From contig CM049309.1 in assembly GCA_026874595.1 (NCBI GenBank), forward strand, positions 13,318,576 through 13,382,575: DNA of 64,000 nt. The letters are read 5' to 3'. A program made the position numbers and the translations under genes. The stretch's first letter is position 1. Each line of letters begins with the position of its first letter. This stretch comes from Sipunculus nudus. Taxonomy: Eukaryota; Annelida; Sipuncula; Golfingiida; Sipunculidae. Positions 1-14,039 of the stretch are shown piece by piece. The notes beneath the pieces are model-generated. The model worked only from the letters and a program-made list of their open reading frames with translations, was not told where the DNA came from and ran no database searches.

Positions 1-2
1 AG

Positions 3-35
3 CCCCCCCCCCCCCCCCCCCCACACACACACACA
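3..35. repeat. poly-C plus (CA)n microsatellite
   Basis: A run of about 20 C is followed directly by alternating CA. It is simple sequence at the very left edge of the window. Confidence 0.95.
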
Positions 36-1579
36 ACCGGATCCATATATACAGAGGCATCTGTCTGAAAGATCATCTGAACATATAGGACCATCCTTTA
101 GTGAACCTTTAGCATTCACATTGGTAAAGGCTGACCTGGCTAATAAGAACACCTGTGAAAATAATATGACCACTCTTGGTCAGTCCCATGGGTGGTGTTT
201 TTGAACAGGTGTCAGTGTTTAAGAGAACATTGACACCAGTGTCCATACAAATTATGCAACTCTGCATAAGACAAGGCTGAATTTGTATATAAGTTAATAA
301 TCACCCAAGCTTGTATGCTTATCTTCCGTGAATATTAAAGTGGAACACAAAGCATATATATATACATCATTTACAAATACTTCAAATCCCTGATCGTGGG
401 GGTATACTTCTAGTTTGGTCACAGGTCTAATCATACATGTGTACAATTTGTACAAAAATGAGCGGTCGAAGCGAGGGAGACGAATAACGATACCGCGTGA
501 TGTATTGCCAGTTTCCAATAAAGGCGACCCGTTTATCAGCGAGTCGTCCCTACCCCGTATAGCTGCCCAAAAATACACTGTAACGCAGTGTGCGATCAAT
601 AGAAGAAACGGACGGCGCATTACGTTGCAGTTATATATATAAGAAAACTGTCAAATATAAGCTGTTCTCGATATCGACTATACTCTAGCATATGCCACGT
701 TTAAAGTATTGATTCAAAATGTCAAAGAGTTTTGGATCAAATGATCCTTCTGGAGTCAGTCTGAAGGTAAGGTTCATAAGGAAGAAACATTTCTTGGGTA
801 AACATTGAAGCTAACGTCTCTCTTGGAGTGACTGCATACGCAATGTTATCGCCCGGAATCATAAATTGATCCTCAGCACAGGGGGCTTGAAGGTTATACC
901 ATTTCTACATGACTTGCATCCTCCGTGTGGTACCCTTTTTGTGCTTAAAAGTAACATATGTTGGGACTTGTTGACCCCCGTGGACAACTTATTGAACATT
1001 AACCACGCATCAGTAGCCATATTAAAAACGTGACAACGAAACCTGGCGTATCTTCCGCCCGGGTCACGCAAGTGCCTCCTCGCACATCTCAACTAACTGT
1101 GAAATAAAGCAATCATTGGCTATTCGGCCCCACGTTGTACACACTCAAACGGCTTTCATGTGCAAAAGACCACTAATTCGGTCACATTGTATCAGCGACG
1201 GGAGTTTGTACAGTCATTGAACTTGCATTGAGCAGATAGCTTTTTTCCTCAATAGACGAGTCGCCTTTGCCACTCTCACGAAGGCGGTTCTCGCGGGGTG
1301 TCACGGAGCCGAGCGTCCTTTATTGCAGGCTGCCCGCTAGGACAGGGTTATTAAAGACATAAAAACCCCAGTCGAGACCCCATTTCACGGCGTGTTGCGC
1401 GCCAGCTCGAATTTGTAGTCTGCAGTCCCTGTAAGCCTCGCAGCAGATGCACTGCCCAGCACAAGAAAAGCCGGCTGGGTGGCCCGAGGGGGGGCTGCGG
1501 GTTCACCAATGTCTTCAAGCTGGCCCGTTTAAAAATAAAGAACTAAACTACATAAAGCAAACTAGAACAACCGGTCATA
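36..1579. other. intergenic, no gene seen
   Basis: No convincing coding exon, tRNA or rRNA is visible on either strand. The open frames here are short, lack family motifs and mostly use non-ATG starts. The part around 1250-1500 is richer in GC than its surroundings but shows no recognisable feature. Confidence 0.5.
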
Positions 1580-2060
1580 GGGTAAAATAGCCCAGCAGAT
1601 GTTGTGTGCACCAAATTTCTCCGGTATTTGGTCACTCGCGACAACTAACGGACCACGGGCGCCAACCAATATTCCGATTTTGTTTTACTAATCTATTTAA
1701 ATTTCAAGATCTTTCTGGAACCTTTATGTACGCGTGCAAACTTAATATCCCCGATATGTGGTAAGTTTCCAGTTCCAAATTGTCACCCAACGGACCACAT
1801 AAACTGTTGAAACAGTTTCAACCATGTATAATGGCGACGCAAAATTTTCCGCTTTTTGTTTAACACTCTTTTTGTGCACCGATGGCCTCGTGAACACTTT
1901 ATTCTCGTGATATTTGGTCATTTTTCAGGAGACCTAACACATTAACAAACAGACTACATAAAATTCTGTGTTCAAACTTGCATAAACCACGGGCGCCAAC
2001 CAATGTTTCGCCTTTGTTTTACGCCTTCTTTGCGCTCGTCTATGTACCAAAGGTTCCTCT
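1580..2060. repeat. degenerate direct repeat, about 334 bp apart
   Basis: The motif ACCACGGGCGCCAACCAAT followed by a T-rich stretch occurs at about 1652 and again at about 1986. A weaker relative (a GGCGACGC stretch then TTTTCCGCTTTTTG) lies between them near 1832, which suggests decayed tandem units of roughly 165-170 bp. The family is not recognised. Confidence 0.55.
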
Positions 2061-4638
2061 GAACAAACGCCGTTTACGACCGAATATTAAATGTTTGGGA
2101 TGCCTGATGTTACATACATGAGAATGGTTCATAAAATCATCCGCATTCTGTACGCTTTATTAATGCGTGGTGGAACGAATTTATTAGGCCTAAAAGTATA
2201 CGAACCACATACAATCGGAGTAGCAAGGACTATATAGGTGGTGTTGGAGCGGTTTGATTGTATATATCGTGCAGACTTGGTCCGTACCTTTTCCCCACCC
2301 AATTAAGTAAACGTTGCTAAATGAAAAGCAAAGAGTTAACCAGTGCACCTAAAAGGGAAACGGGGGAGATAAGGCGGGGGGGGGGGGATGTATATGTAAG
2401 GAAATTTCCAGGCAGTGCCACGATTACTCACTTCACACAGCGGTAATACACTGCAGTCGTTCCGGGTCTCCTTCTTTTTAACCGCTGCTTTGCATAGCAA
2501 TTTTCTCCGGATTACACCACCAGAACTCACACAGACCAAACAGTTGCAATCAGACCAATGAAAGCATGGTATCGCATAATGCATCCAACTCCAAGTTTCA
2601 AATAGGCCACACCAAGCTCTCGTTGGTCTGATTATTTGCTCTGCCTGCATGTGTCATCCCTGGCATCGCGACCCCTAAAAACCTGCTAAACAAAGCAGCG
2701 GTTTAAACGAAGGAGATTATGCCATGCACGATAAATGTTAATATATGTGTTATACGACCTTATTTTAATAAACAGCACTCACGTTGTCGAAAACAGAGCG
2801 ACATAAATCACAGTGCTGCATGCTGCTGTATTTTTATCTCCGCCTAGGAGGTTATTTTTTTCACCCATGTCTGTTTGATTATATGTATTCTTCACGATTT
2901 TCACGAAAAATTGTAGAGGGTTGGATATGGGATCAGCCAGTGGGTTGGCGGGAGCCTATAACGATCCAGATAGGAAGTGGATCCGGGTAAGATTGTTTTG
3001 TCTTTGCGGAGGTATAGGCTTTATTGAATGCTATCTAATGTATATTTTAATACTCTCGGATTCATTAAGTTTCATGGATACCTGGTTCACTGGAATTTTT
3101 ATGATTAGATTCAACCTTTTAGTGATGTGTATAATGTTCTATATATTTTTATCTCTGCTTGACGTACACAGATCTCACTGTTTTACGTACACAGATCACG
3201 TGGTACAATGTACGTTTCCATTGGCCTTAGGCTAGCCACCAGCTAGCAGTGATGAAAACATTGACACGCGAGAGTGGTAAGCAAGTGGGCAGAAATCTTA
3301 AACTCTGACCCTTAGGTATTATTCCTTGGCTTATATAATCTATATATGTCGCGCAGTTGTGATGACGTTGGTTGGTCCCGAGTATATATAACATGAAACA
3401 CAAACTGTGGACTTAAATAGCATGGTTTGATTGAGAATGAAGATGAAACACAATTAACTCATAATGACTTGCCATGAAGCGTTCTTACAAGATGTAATAA
3501 TAGATCCTTTATGCACAAATTGTTAATTAATAAAAATGTGTATAATTGGATTCACATGAACAGTTCCAGGGACGCAGTTCTGCTATATTTGAAAAAGAAA
3601 GAATCTTATTTTTACATTTGACATTACAATTTTGAACGTCAGAGCGATAGTAATGATCTAAAAATACCACTAAAGGTAAATTTGTAGCGACTTCACGTAG
3701 CATTTAAATACGTATTTAGATCTGTTCTGCAACCTATTAAAAGCTGGAAATATATACTGCGCAGTTGTGATAGCAGCACCACGCCATTGCTCGGAGAGGA
3801 TCGTTCCTGCATATGACAAACAGTAAACAACCTTCAGTGTGATATGTGTCATTTTATACAATTCATGGCATTAGTTTCCTGGATTTGGCCGGTGTTCCCT
3901 GAAATGTTGCCGGTAAATACGTTTCCTACTTGGAATATGTAGCTTATCGCCGGATTTTATCTGGTCTTTGAGCAGGTGCTGTCGTGTTTTCCTTTCGCAG
4001 AACAGCACTGCTTGTTTTCACGCACCCTCACTGACGCGAACATGTGGCGCTTGTGTGTTGGTGACATCGACACCGCGCGAGGCTGCACGCGGCAGGATGT
4101 GTAGATTAGCCGTCTATTGAAATCACGTGGTTACCTAGTGTCGCAAGGCAGACGCCCGCCAGGCAGCATGCACGGGCCTTGAATGCTGCCTCCCCCACAA
4201 CAGCACAGCCATGCCTGACCACGCTCAGAACCAACCCTGCACAATAAGAAAGCTCGCCTGCTGTGACCGAGTCTGTCATGTATAAAGTCAACCTTCCCCA
4301 AACTGTTAAAGTTTATTTGTCCATGCATGTGTTGATCATAGCTAAACTGATAAAAAACAACTGATTCATGTATTGATACAGACACAGAATGTGACAAGAC
4401 TGAAACATGTATCAGCATGTGCCCTGATAAGAGCCAGCGCTGTATGTTATACAGTCAGAGGTTGTGACAAGCGGAGACCCAGGAACACATGACTAGTGGG
4501 AGACTTCCAGGGCTTAATTATTGGTAAACAAGGGTGGGACTTTGAATGCCGTAATCTAAAAAAAAATAATTCAGCGAAGATATAGAACTGACATTTTGCA
4601 CTTCATAGAAAATGCATCTTTTTTATGTGTTTAAGATG
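2061..4638. other. intergenic, no gene seen
   Basis: AT-rich non-coding sequence with a poly-G run near 2377-2389. No exon with a credible protein motif was found. Confidence 0.45.
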
Positions 4639-4640
4639 GT

Positions 4641-4671
<31 letters not shown>

Positions 4672-4672
4672 T
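4639..4672. repeat. (GT)n followed by poly-G run
   Basis: About eight GT units run straight into some 17 consecutive G. This could form a G-quadruplex and is simple sequence. Confidence 0.9.
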
Positions 4673-4814
4673 GGCTTAGGGGGATTGTGGTTTTGAAGCT
4701 GTGTATATCGAAATTAAGGTCACTTTTGAGGAACTGTATATTGGATGATACATAATATGCGGAAAGGGAACATTAATTTTTAAGGAGGTCCACTCCATTC
4801 TCTTTCATGCCCCC

Positions 4815-4815
<1 letters not shown>

Positions 4816-4874
<59 letters not shown>

Positions 4875-4978
4875 TATGTCATCCATATCTGCACATATAT
4901 ACCTAGCTTTGCTATATACTCACATAATACAAATACATCTCAATCCATGTCTCACTATTTACGTATGTTGGAATGCAC

Positions 4979-5032
<54 letters not shown>

Positions 5033-5083
5033 ACTGTATGTACACATGCGCGCGCACACACACATACACACACACACACAAAC

Positions 5084-5134
<51 letters not shown>
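4816..5134. repeat. compound microsatellite cluster: (CT)n, poly-C/(CT)n, (CA)n, (TA)n
   Basis: (CT)n fills 4816-4872. A C run followed by a second (CT)n fills 4978-5028. Imperfect (CA)n follows at about 5054-5081 and (TA)n at 5086-5134. Long open frames on both strands are translations of these simple repeats (poly Ser-Leu or Arg-Glu, then poly Ile-Tyr) and are not genes. Confidence 0.95.
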
Positions 5135-5135
<1 letters not shown>

Positions 5136-5572
5136 GCCAACATCGGAACATTATTCCTTTAATATATAATCACACACTGCACGAGCGAGTCTCAAGGTTT
5201 TACTGGAATGTGAGTATTTATAATAGCGAAACGAAAGCAAACATGAACAACTTATAACAATTACGCTCTTGCTACACACATAACTGCTTTTAACGTGTCA
5301 GCGTCGTAGCCTTGTATATATATACACATATATATATATCCTGAGCATGAAACTTGAATTCCCCTCATACCTCTAACTGTTTGCACGGAAGTATTCAAGA
5401 GGTTGCTCTGTCTACAGTGGCACGCATGAAATACACTAACGGTACGTTATCGTGATCTCAAAGGTCCAAACCATCTAACTACAGGGTATCCAAATTACAT
5501 CCGTTCTGTATATGCATACTACAGTTGACGACACGTAACGTCTGAGCACGCACGTGCCTGTTTATGTTTGTC

Positions 5573-5707
<135 letters not shown>

Positions 5708-5804
5708 AGCAAAAAATTCATTGTGTTTTAGCTTGTTGAATCATGGGTACAGTCATTGAAACTCAATCACTGTTCGTATGACATACCGGTAGGCCTACTC
5801 TGTA

Positions 5805-5905
5805 TGTCTGTGTGTCTGTCTCTCTAACTCTCTGTCTGTCTGTCACTGTCTCTGTCTCTGTCTCTGTCTGTCTTTCTCTCTCTCTCTCTCTCTCGCTCGC
5901 TCTGT
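5805..5905. repeat. imperfect CTGT/CT-rich microsatellite
   Basis: Mixed CTGT, TCTG and CTCT units form a decayed relative of the tract just upstream. Confidence 0.85.
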
Positions 5906-6434
5906 CTATGTGGGGTTTCGTATATCGTATTAAATAGTCCAGAATATAATCAAAATAGTTCTTCCATGCGTAATCATATAAATTTTATGCACAAAAATGC
6001 TTATTTAACACTTGCACGAAATACCACTGTTAACATACACTATATTTAGCATTGCAACATTAGTGCTATTTTTACCTCCGTACAAAGCTTAAAATATTTT
6101 CCATATGAGAACCATGGGTAGTTTGGCTAGCTGCAAGCGGTTCTCAAACAGCGGGACCAACCTAGAAATAAGCAAGTACCATTAGGCCATGTAGGAAACC
6201 AACAAACTCGGCCGGGTATCATATTACATCAGTCGCTGTTTTGCGGCCCTTGTGTTACCAGTCAGCGTGTTCTGTTCTGTCCCGACTGTTCGCAGAATAA
6301 CTGATAGGATCCCGGCAGTTACGGCACGTTAAAGAAGTGGGACAATTGAAAAGTGAGACCGCGTGTCGGCCAGGCGTCATCGTGATACGAGACAAAGCTT
6401 GGCCGCAGACGATGACTTGAATTATTTTTTGCAG

Positions 6435-6453
6435 TGACCACCAGATGGCAGCA
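6435..6453 (+). promoter_or_regulatory. CTCF-like motif
   Basis: The sequence TGACCACCAGATGGCAGCA closely follows the bilaterian CTCF consensus (core CCA[CG][CT]AG[AG][TG]GGC[AG]). It is a sequence match only; occupancy is not shown. A second core in the opposite orientation lies 265 bp downstream. Confidence 0.5.
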
Positions 6454-6700
6454 CAATATGCTATTTTTAGCAGTCAATCACCGTCAACACGACGACACTG
6501 CAATTCATATATTTTTATTTCTGTTTTTTTTTTTTATAAATTCAGTCACGTGACTGCCTTTATTTGATAATGTTTAAAGACCACATAATTTGTCGAAAAT
6601 GCTTCGCACTAGCTTTGACACCCACTTGTATGGAAAAACCAGCGTTATATATCCTTGCTGACGTCCGCATACTTGACGGATTTGAAAGCGTGCGTGTGGC

Positions 6701-6719
6701 GACTAGCGCCATCTACCAC
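6701..6719 (-). promoter_or_regulatory. CTCF-like motif, reverse orientation
   Basis: On the minus strand the bases read GTGGTAGATGGCGCTAGTC. The core GTAGATGGCGCTA fits the CTCF core, especially the version known from insects. The bases before the core fit less well. Confidence 0.4.
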
Positions 6720-7825
6720 GGTCAAAATGTGTATTTGCTGTTAACCTTTATTATATATTTACGTACACTTAAGAGAACATGAACAGCTCTATCTGTTTGC
6801 TCGGGTGTGTGCGTATGTGTAGGGGGTGGGTTGCAGTTAAAAGAGCTACACGTGCTCGGGTATTTTGGAAAACATTAAAAAAGTTAATCTAAAGAATAAA
6901 CTTTCATTTACTTTAAAGGTTGCCTTGTTAGGTGTGTGGAAATTATGCATAAGCATAAACTAAATATCGCCCCGAAAAATGGACTGGAGTAGGGATACAG
7001 GGTGCTCGGACAATACCACCTATCCTTTAGATTATTTTATTCTACTTATATGTATTTGCTTCTTTTACAAACATTTCGAGCTACATAATTGTAGACAGCC
7101 GCAGTCTGAAGGGTCTGCATGCAGTTACACGATTATATTCATTGATGGTGTAATAACAGGCTTGATATTGGCCTCTCTAATACTTATATAAACTCCTCCG
7201 GTAAAAACATTGAATATGCGTGTAATGATGAGATACGGTGTCATATGTTGTTAACACCAACGTGTAAAATTCCGGAAAAAAAACTATTCGTTATATATAT
7301 ATCTGTAGCTAGTGGTTGTATGTTCTGAATTGGTGCGTGCAAAGTGAAATTATGTGCACGACTCATCGGTTCTTTTGTCGTGGTTGTTGTGAAAAGAAGT
7401 CACGCAGGACTTAAATGGTTAAGTTTTATTAACAGTAGCAAGCCACAGCAAACATTAGAAAACAAATCTTATTCAGCATGGTCCGTATTTATACCCCAGT
7501 ATTACGTCCTAGGAAACTGTTCCGGGTATAATACCCGCCATGCAGGCGCACACTCGCTCTCTTCTAGGGAAGTCTACAAGAACTTTACAGGCAAAGTTAA
7601 AATCCATTCCCGTATCTGGCCCATATTTTCACAAACAAATACGACTTTTAACTTGCGAATATACAAATTGTGTTTATACTTGAAACATTATTATTTTAAC
7701 ACTTTCCACTGACTAATTTAAAATCACCCAAAGGTATAACTGCTGCTACTACTGCTATCTGACATGCATATATAAATGGGGTATTACATTTAGTGTCAGA
7801 TTATGGAGTCACGACTTTATTACTT

Positions 7826-7910
7826 ATTCCAACTAGGGTTTAGACGCGGACTATAAGGACTGGAAGGTCCCTGGTTCAAAACCCGCAGGTGCCTTCGAGG
7901 CGATATAGGG
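7826..7910 (+). repeat. tRNA-like SINE head
   Basis: A box-B sequence GGTTCAAAACC lies at 7873-7883. About 45 bp upstream, a stretch ending TTTAGACGCGGACTATAAG resembles the box A and anticodon arm of tRNA-derived SINEs (compare TTAGAGCGCTGGACT). No intact cloverleaf is apparent, so this is more likely a SINE or tRNA pseudogene than a working tRNA. The SINE body and its 3' end were not delimited. Confidence 0.45.
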
Positions 7911-9595
7911 AAATCTTGATACAACCTGAGGAAATCGCTCTAATGTCTTGACGACAATTTATGGCTTCCGGAATGTCATAACCCCATGCATAAGAAACCT
8001 GAAATCCAGAAGACTTAATAAAAACATGCCATTCATTCTCATTCAGTGTACAGTGCCATCGACAGGCCATGGACTTAACTTTAAAAAAAGAGTACTTTCA
8101 ACTTATCTATCCAATCGTGTCATGCAAAATACAGTCGTACATAACAACCCCCACCCCGTACCCCACCCCCACCCCCACCCCAAACAAAAAAAAATCTGTA
8201 AAAATCCAGTGTTTGACATTTTATTTTTTAACGCAGTCAGTTAATCTCAAATAGACTCTATGGGCGGATACCAGCGTTCAAGAAGGGGGGGGGGGGGGGA
8301 GGCTGGCTCAACAAACCTGGGACAGGTAAACAAGTGTGCTATAGTATTTAACATATTTAGTATAATCATATTTATACAACTCTGGCAGGGAGAGGTGTAG
8401 AGAAGAAAACTGAAGACGCACATTAAGCGTATATTTTTCTGTTTCCTAGATATATTTTGGTCGAAAAAAGGCGGGTACCCATTTAATCCCCCCCCCCCCC
8501 CCGACACTATATTTTAATCGCCAAGTGATAGTGTCTAAAGTTCCACAAGAGGCATGGAATGTATACTTTTCTAGAGGTTTATGATTATGTTATATTTAAA
8601 TGACCCATAGTAACATGAATTCATATTGTATCACATACGGTGTCCCACTTCTGATTATATATTGACCTACAAACCCTCCAGAAACATGTTGATTCATGTG
8701 CGCCAGTCACTCTATTCCTGCATGCTATTCCTGTGTGCGAAATGATTTCTTGAATTTTATCAATCATTATATATTTTGTTTAATCTGAATAAATCATCTA
8801 ATTTAATTATGTAAGCTCATAGAAGGAAACTGGAAGTAGGCAATCACTTCCGGTTCAGACATTTGTAGATCCCCAGTTGATGAGATGGTCGATCACTTCA
8901 TGGGTTTGCCTGAGACTGATTAATGCACACGGGGCCTCGATCAATCCTGCCCTCACACGACCATCATAGACCGTTTCCTAGAAACTAGTCCCACCTGTCA
9001 GTCACTGTGGAACTAAAAATCTTGGATGGCGCAAACTCATGCGGCAATATTGTTGACGACAACTTTTAAAGTATATATCTCATTCGTAACTGAAGGTTCC
9101 GTTATGTATACCGTTTCTGCATACGTACATCCACCATTCAAGCGGAACTTCCTTTTCTTGAGTATAGCTTTTGCAATTCATATATGTATGTATATTTAAA
9201 TTACATATATTGCTAATTCAACTAATAAAAATTAAAAGATGGAAATTTCTTGATTAAAAATATTTTTTACGGAATATGAGAATCATGTGTGTTGAAGAAC
9301 AAATATGAATGGCTCAGCTCGACTGTTTTCTAATAAGTATAACGATATTTGAACGTATCTGACCGGAAGGCGAGGTGTGTAAAAAGCTTATGGTCATATA
9401 TAGCGAATGGTATTCGGACTCCTTTTATAATTTTCATAATTTAGTCAACGAAACTTTGGTGTTTGAGGAGGGGGGGGGGGGGTGCTGGTATATACAGACC
9501 TATAGATTTAACTAAAATTATGCTACAAAAGGAACTCTGGTTCAAATAATTGGCGATAAAAATAAATACTTTCTTAATACATTTAGTACTTTCAC

Positions 9596-9597
<2 letters not shown>
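7911..9597. other. intergenic, several poly-G/poly-C runs
   Basis: No gene seen. The stretch holds homopolymers at 8285-8299 (G), 8488-8502 (C) and 9470-9482 (G), and a C/A-rich tract near 8145-8185. Confidence 0.5.

Positions 9598-9663
<66 letters not shown>
9598..9663. repeat. (TA)n microsatellite
   Basis: Nearly uninterrupted alternating TA. A T run and a 12-base poly-G (9706-9717) follow closely. Confidence 0.95.
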
Positions 9664-12600
9664 ATTTTTTTACTGCAATCACCTGTCTTTCTGTTCCTTT
9701 TTTTTGGGGGGGGGGGGTGCAAGTAGGAGTTGGCTTTGCCCAGTGCACAAAGTTAATTATCCGGGGGCCGACCCTGTATCTGACCACCTGACGCAGCCGT
9801 GACAAGAATTTACCTGGACTTAGTCTCCATGGACATCGTCTGACAGAGTAGGGTAATTAGTAGCTGTCTATCAGCAAGGGTGCAAGGAATAGATACCCTT
9901 GCCCCTTGCCCGGGCCCCTTATCCCCCGGTAGTCCAGCCTTATCTGACACGCGTCCTGTCAGTTGACATTTCGTATCTGTCACTTTCACGCGACACAGAA
10001 TATATGCGCGCCAAACATTCTCCCGCCGGCAGTGAATATGTAAACACGCAAAGCATCATCGTTTGCTGACTGGTTGGGTACCACCCCGTTTCTTAAGTTG
10101 ATTAATTGTTATTATTCAACATCTATTAAAACTTCTTAACATTTGATGTGACTCTTAAAGTTCTCATAGATTCAAGGTGGAATGTCTCTTGTCAGAATGT
10201 GAATATTCTTCCGATATCAGTTCATTCTGGCTGAACATAAAAGTTTCCTAGCGAAACCACCCGGGCTTTCCTTTTACCCATTATACATAAAGCTTTAATT
10301 TGTTCAGTGTGTGAATAAAAACAATCCAAGTGTACCTGTATACTATCAAAATGAGACAACATGACCGAAAGTGCGATATTGCGCATGCGCGAAAATTTTC
10401 AATCAGGGAGGAAGATGTACTTGTCACGAATAACAAATACGATTATTTTTTCAAACTGTTTGTCACCACCTTCATTTATGAAAGTATTGAAGGAGGCTAT
10501 CTTATGTTTTCTTTTGTGCCAAATATCGCGCCCGGTGAAAGTTTATTTCCACACTGTGTATTTGAATAAGGAAATGGTCTCAGAAGGCAATCTTGGAAGA
10601 TGATGAATTAAGTCAGTAGTTATCTCATATAGGAGGTTATGTTTCCATTAGTGTTCGTTTCTATAATACTCAATTTAAGTATTCGACGGGTTTTCAAGAA
10701 ACCATTTGAAAAATCTATATCATGTAGAAGGTCTAGCTTAAATTTTTTGCATGTACCTTTGATTAATGCTTTTAATCAATTTAGGTCCAGGATAATGTCT
10801 TATTTATGGTTCGCTTCCTTCAATTCTCTTTATATCGTTTTAAAACCAACCCGGGTTGTACCGTATAAAGACGAAACAAGGGCTCCTATTGTGAGGAAAG
10901 TCCGGTGCATCTTCACTCTACCATAGAGGTAAATAAGACAGGGGTAAAAACTTTGAACCCGGGCCAGTCCCGATTGAAACTGCATAGTATAACCAGGGAT
11001 GTGGCGGTTTATAATGGATAGCTTAATATGGCTTCTATTTGATTGGCCAGACTCTCGATGCACTCCCGGCAATGCTAAACGTTTCTTCTAGAACTAGCAC
11101 CATGTGTGCTCAATAAAAAAAAGTATACACGGTAAAGTCATGTGATCAGTCCAAATAATTTTTTTTTATTATTCATGCAATAGACGCCATAGCTGCCCGC
11201 TGAATCAAGGTCTGTGGAAACCTAGCTGCCACAGACTCGGAAGTAGGAAGATGGTCCATTACTCGTCTATACCCACAGGAAGCGAGGATCGAATCCCATA
11301 TGTATACAGGCTGAACTTGCTCATTTTTTTTTATTGACAAAAAGTACCTTTTGGTCGATTGACCGTCTATATATATTTATATTATAGATAATTTCTTTAT
11401 GTTGAAAGGGAAGGTGTTGGCGTAATTATGCATCGAGATTTTTTTCTCCTTTTTTAAACATAAATAAAAAAGTTGTTTATAAAATATTTTATCATAAATA
11501 TATAATGACCCTGCATGGAAAACCATCGACACTCTTGGGCACTGATATAAATCTTACAATATAATTCACTAGCGTGGGCATGTTTAGTTATAAAAGAGTG
11601 ATTCAGGCTTTTGCTCTCTCCCGTTAAGTCCGATCACCGCCAAACTCACCGAAGTTAGATTCGTGGCCCTGGAATGTGCTCCCGGTATATACTGTCGTGT
11701 CATATATTCCCATGCCATGATGTCACCAATGGCATGCTAGAATTAAGGGTATATGTCGGGGCCGGTAGTAGCAAACATTACATCTTGTAACAGTTACCAC
11801 GCAGAATGTTGTAACTGATAAGTTTCTGAATAAAAATAATGTTTTTCAGTTAATTTATGTCTATGCAGCATGCTGTATATATTTGATGAACCTAACACTT
11901 TCATATACCTACCAATTATTTCTAGCCATAAAATTTCATACACCAGCTCAAATTCTAGTACACATATTTTATTTCACCTAATTGGCCACTTTGGCTTTAA
12001 GCATGAAGAATGTTTTGAAGGCTATAAAATACATGAAAATACATGAAAGAAGATCAACACATCTTGAAAGGAAAGTGTACATGTAAGGATATATATATGT
12101 GTATATATATGTTTCCTTATCACATCAGAATTATCTTATCTCTCGAGGACATGGAACAGGGGTCAAGTGATTGTATATACTGGGTGAGACTCTTGATACA
12201 CGGATGTGTTTAATACCCTGGATCTTATCAGACAAAAAAAAGAGATCAACACGCAAGTCATGTTGTAATAAAAAGGGAGACAGAATCACAGTTATCTGTC
12301 CAAGAATTCAAACCGGGTTACACACACACGCATATATAAAAAAATCTAAGTCTCCGAAAGATTCAATCTTTCTAGCCTTTATATACAACCTTATATGAAC
12401 ATATGTATATATGTGTGTACTTTTGTTCTTAGGTAGAGGTATATAACAGAGATTATAGTTATATCTATATCTGCAAGGAATTATTAGTATATATACCTGC
12501 GATGAATAGTGGTCAGTGGGACACCTCCAGGAAATCTATACAGAACCTGCGAGCTCTTCAAGAAACAAGGTTTGCTCTTGTCAGAATGGACGCGTCTTCC

Positions 12601-14039
12601 CACAGCAAGCGAGGACCGAATCCCATTACAGGAAATGTTGTATATTCCACATCCCCGTGGAATGACTCTGAGGTAATGATAGGGACGTATACACATTATG
12701 TATAATATCCTCGACGACAGGCACCCACCGACGCGTTTATTCCGCGTACTCTTCGTTGTGTTTGTTGAATTCTACGGCAACCATTCCATCCTTTCCAGTT
12801 TGTCTAAGCCACTAAACCAGCTTACCCTGGCATTCTATAAACCATGCAGATGGTGCATCAAGAAACATTCTGATCTATATTGTCTCGAGGACATTTTCTC
12901 CAGTGATACATTACTGGAACATTTCTATCAGTCCTTGGGTATACATTGTCTTTAATATATCAGACGTGGGTATTATATCTGCTTCAAAGTTACGCGCATT
13001 TGAAGCGATCGTCGAATCGCCAACATTTCAAAATCCCTTACGGTCGTTGGATGTTTTTCCAGTCAGATTCAGAAGGAGCCACTTGCGGTAGTATTTGCCC
13101 TATTGCAAAAGAACCACGAGCACGAAATCACTATATTTTGGACCAAAGGCAGGGATACACATCCGCATATGAATCCCCGAAGCCCAGAGTCGAATACCTC
13201 CTGGGTAAACTGGAGAATTCGACGAGGCAATGAAAGCAGAGACGGATGGAAACATGGTTTGACTTGTTAAATCATAAGATGGATTCTTAATCCAATAGAA
13301 CCAGGACTGATCGAAAGCGGTCACATAAGCAGTCAGGTATTTTGTGTAAGCGGTCCGGTCCGATTCATGCAGCCGAAAATTATGGACCGATCCAAACGGT
13401 ATAGAAAGGAACCTTGTGAGGATCGAGTTTGTGGAGTACTCTGCATGGGTAAGGATGGCGAAAGGATGGGGACCACATCAGATCCTATCAGATCATGACA
13501 TAAATGTGCGGATGTTGGCAATGTGATGCTTCTTCTTTGGAGCAAGGATCCTCTTCCCTGCATGTGTGGGGGAGGAAGTGCTTCTGCTGGTCCATGTTAT
13601 ACTCATCTCGGGATGCAGCGAATGAAGCAACTTAATTGCGTTTATGATGGTTCACTGCTACATTGGCGTCTTTAAGAGTATTGTACCTGCACTGGGTACC
13701 ATCAAAGCCAGCAAAGGCGCTTAGTCGCTCCTTGATGCTACCCGAGAGCCCAGGGTCAACCTTGCCTTGGTGGTGGTTTATCTTTATCTTACCATCCTTA
13801 GATTCACCTGATGGTCTAAACGTGGGACCAGTTCCTGGAATGCGGCTATGCCGGAATTCCCATTCATTGATGACACCATCTTCGCAGTTCACTTCTGCTG
13901 GATTTCTATAGTCTGTTGCAGCCTGTAAGGGAATGCTAGCTTTTCGGTACGTAATGTCATCATGCAACGAATCATGCATCATGTATACGAAGGTATACAT
14001 GCATAGTAGCAAGCTTGGGTGTCAAGCTTGAGAGATCCA
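9664..14039. other. intergenic, no supported gene
   Basis: No recognisable gene. Two places share AAGCGAGGA[TC]CGAATCCCAT (about 11281-11300 and 12607-12626). Its CGAATCC core is reminiscent of a tRNA box B, so both may be SINE fragments, but no box A was identified. The 13100-14000 part has fairly long open frames on both strands with no recognisable family; it may belong to the decayed LINE that follows. Confidence 0.4.

Larger units (their letters stand above)
5906..7825. other. intergenic, no gene seen
   Basis: No supported gene. The stretch contains the two CTCF-like motifs listed separately. A 122-codon open frame at 7344-7712 starts at GTG and has no recognisable motif. Confidence 0.45.

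Noticed and set aside
4807-5169. Open frames of up to 120 codons on both strands
   Set aside because: They translate (CT)n, (CA)n and (TA)n microsatellites.
6450-6462. GCAGCACAATATG shared with 63714-63726
   Set aside because: A 13-base match over 64 kb without extended similarity can arise by chance.
7344-7712. 122-codon plus-strand frame
   Set aside because: It starts at GTG and has no motif, splice context or codon-use signal.
11281-12626. CGAATCCC words taken as tRNA box B
   Set aside because: No matching box A or cloverleaf was found at either site.
13632-14012. 126-codon minus-strand frame
   Set aside because: No recognised domain, non-ATG first codon, and it overlaps the upstream edge of a + strand LINE relic.
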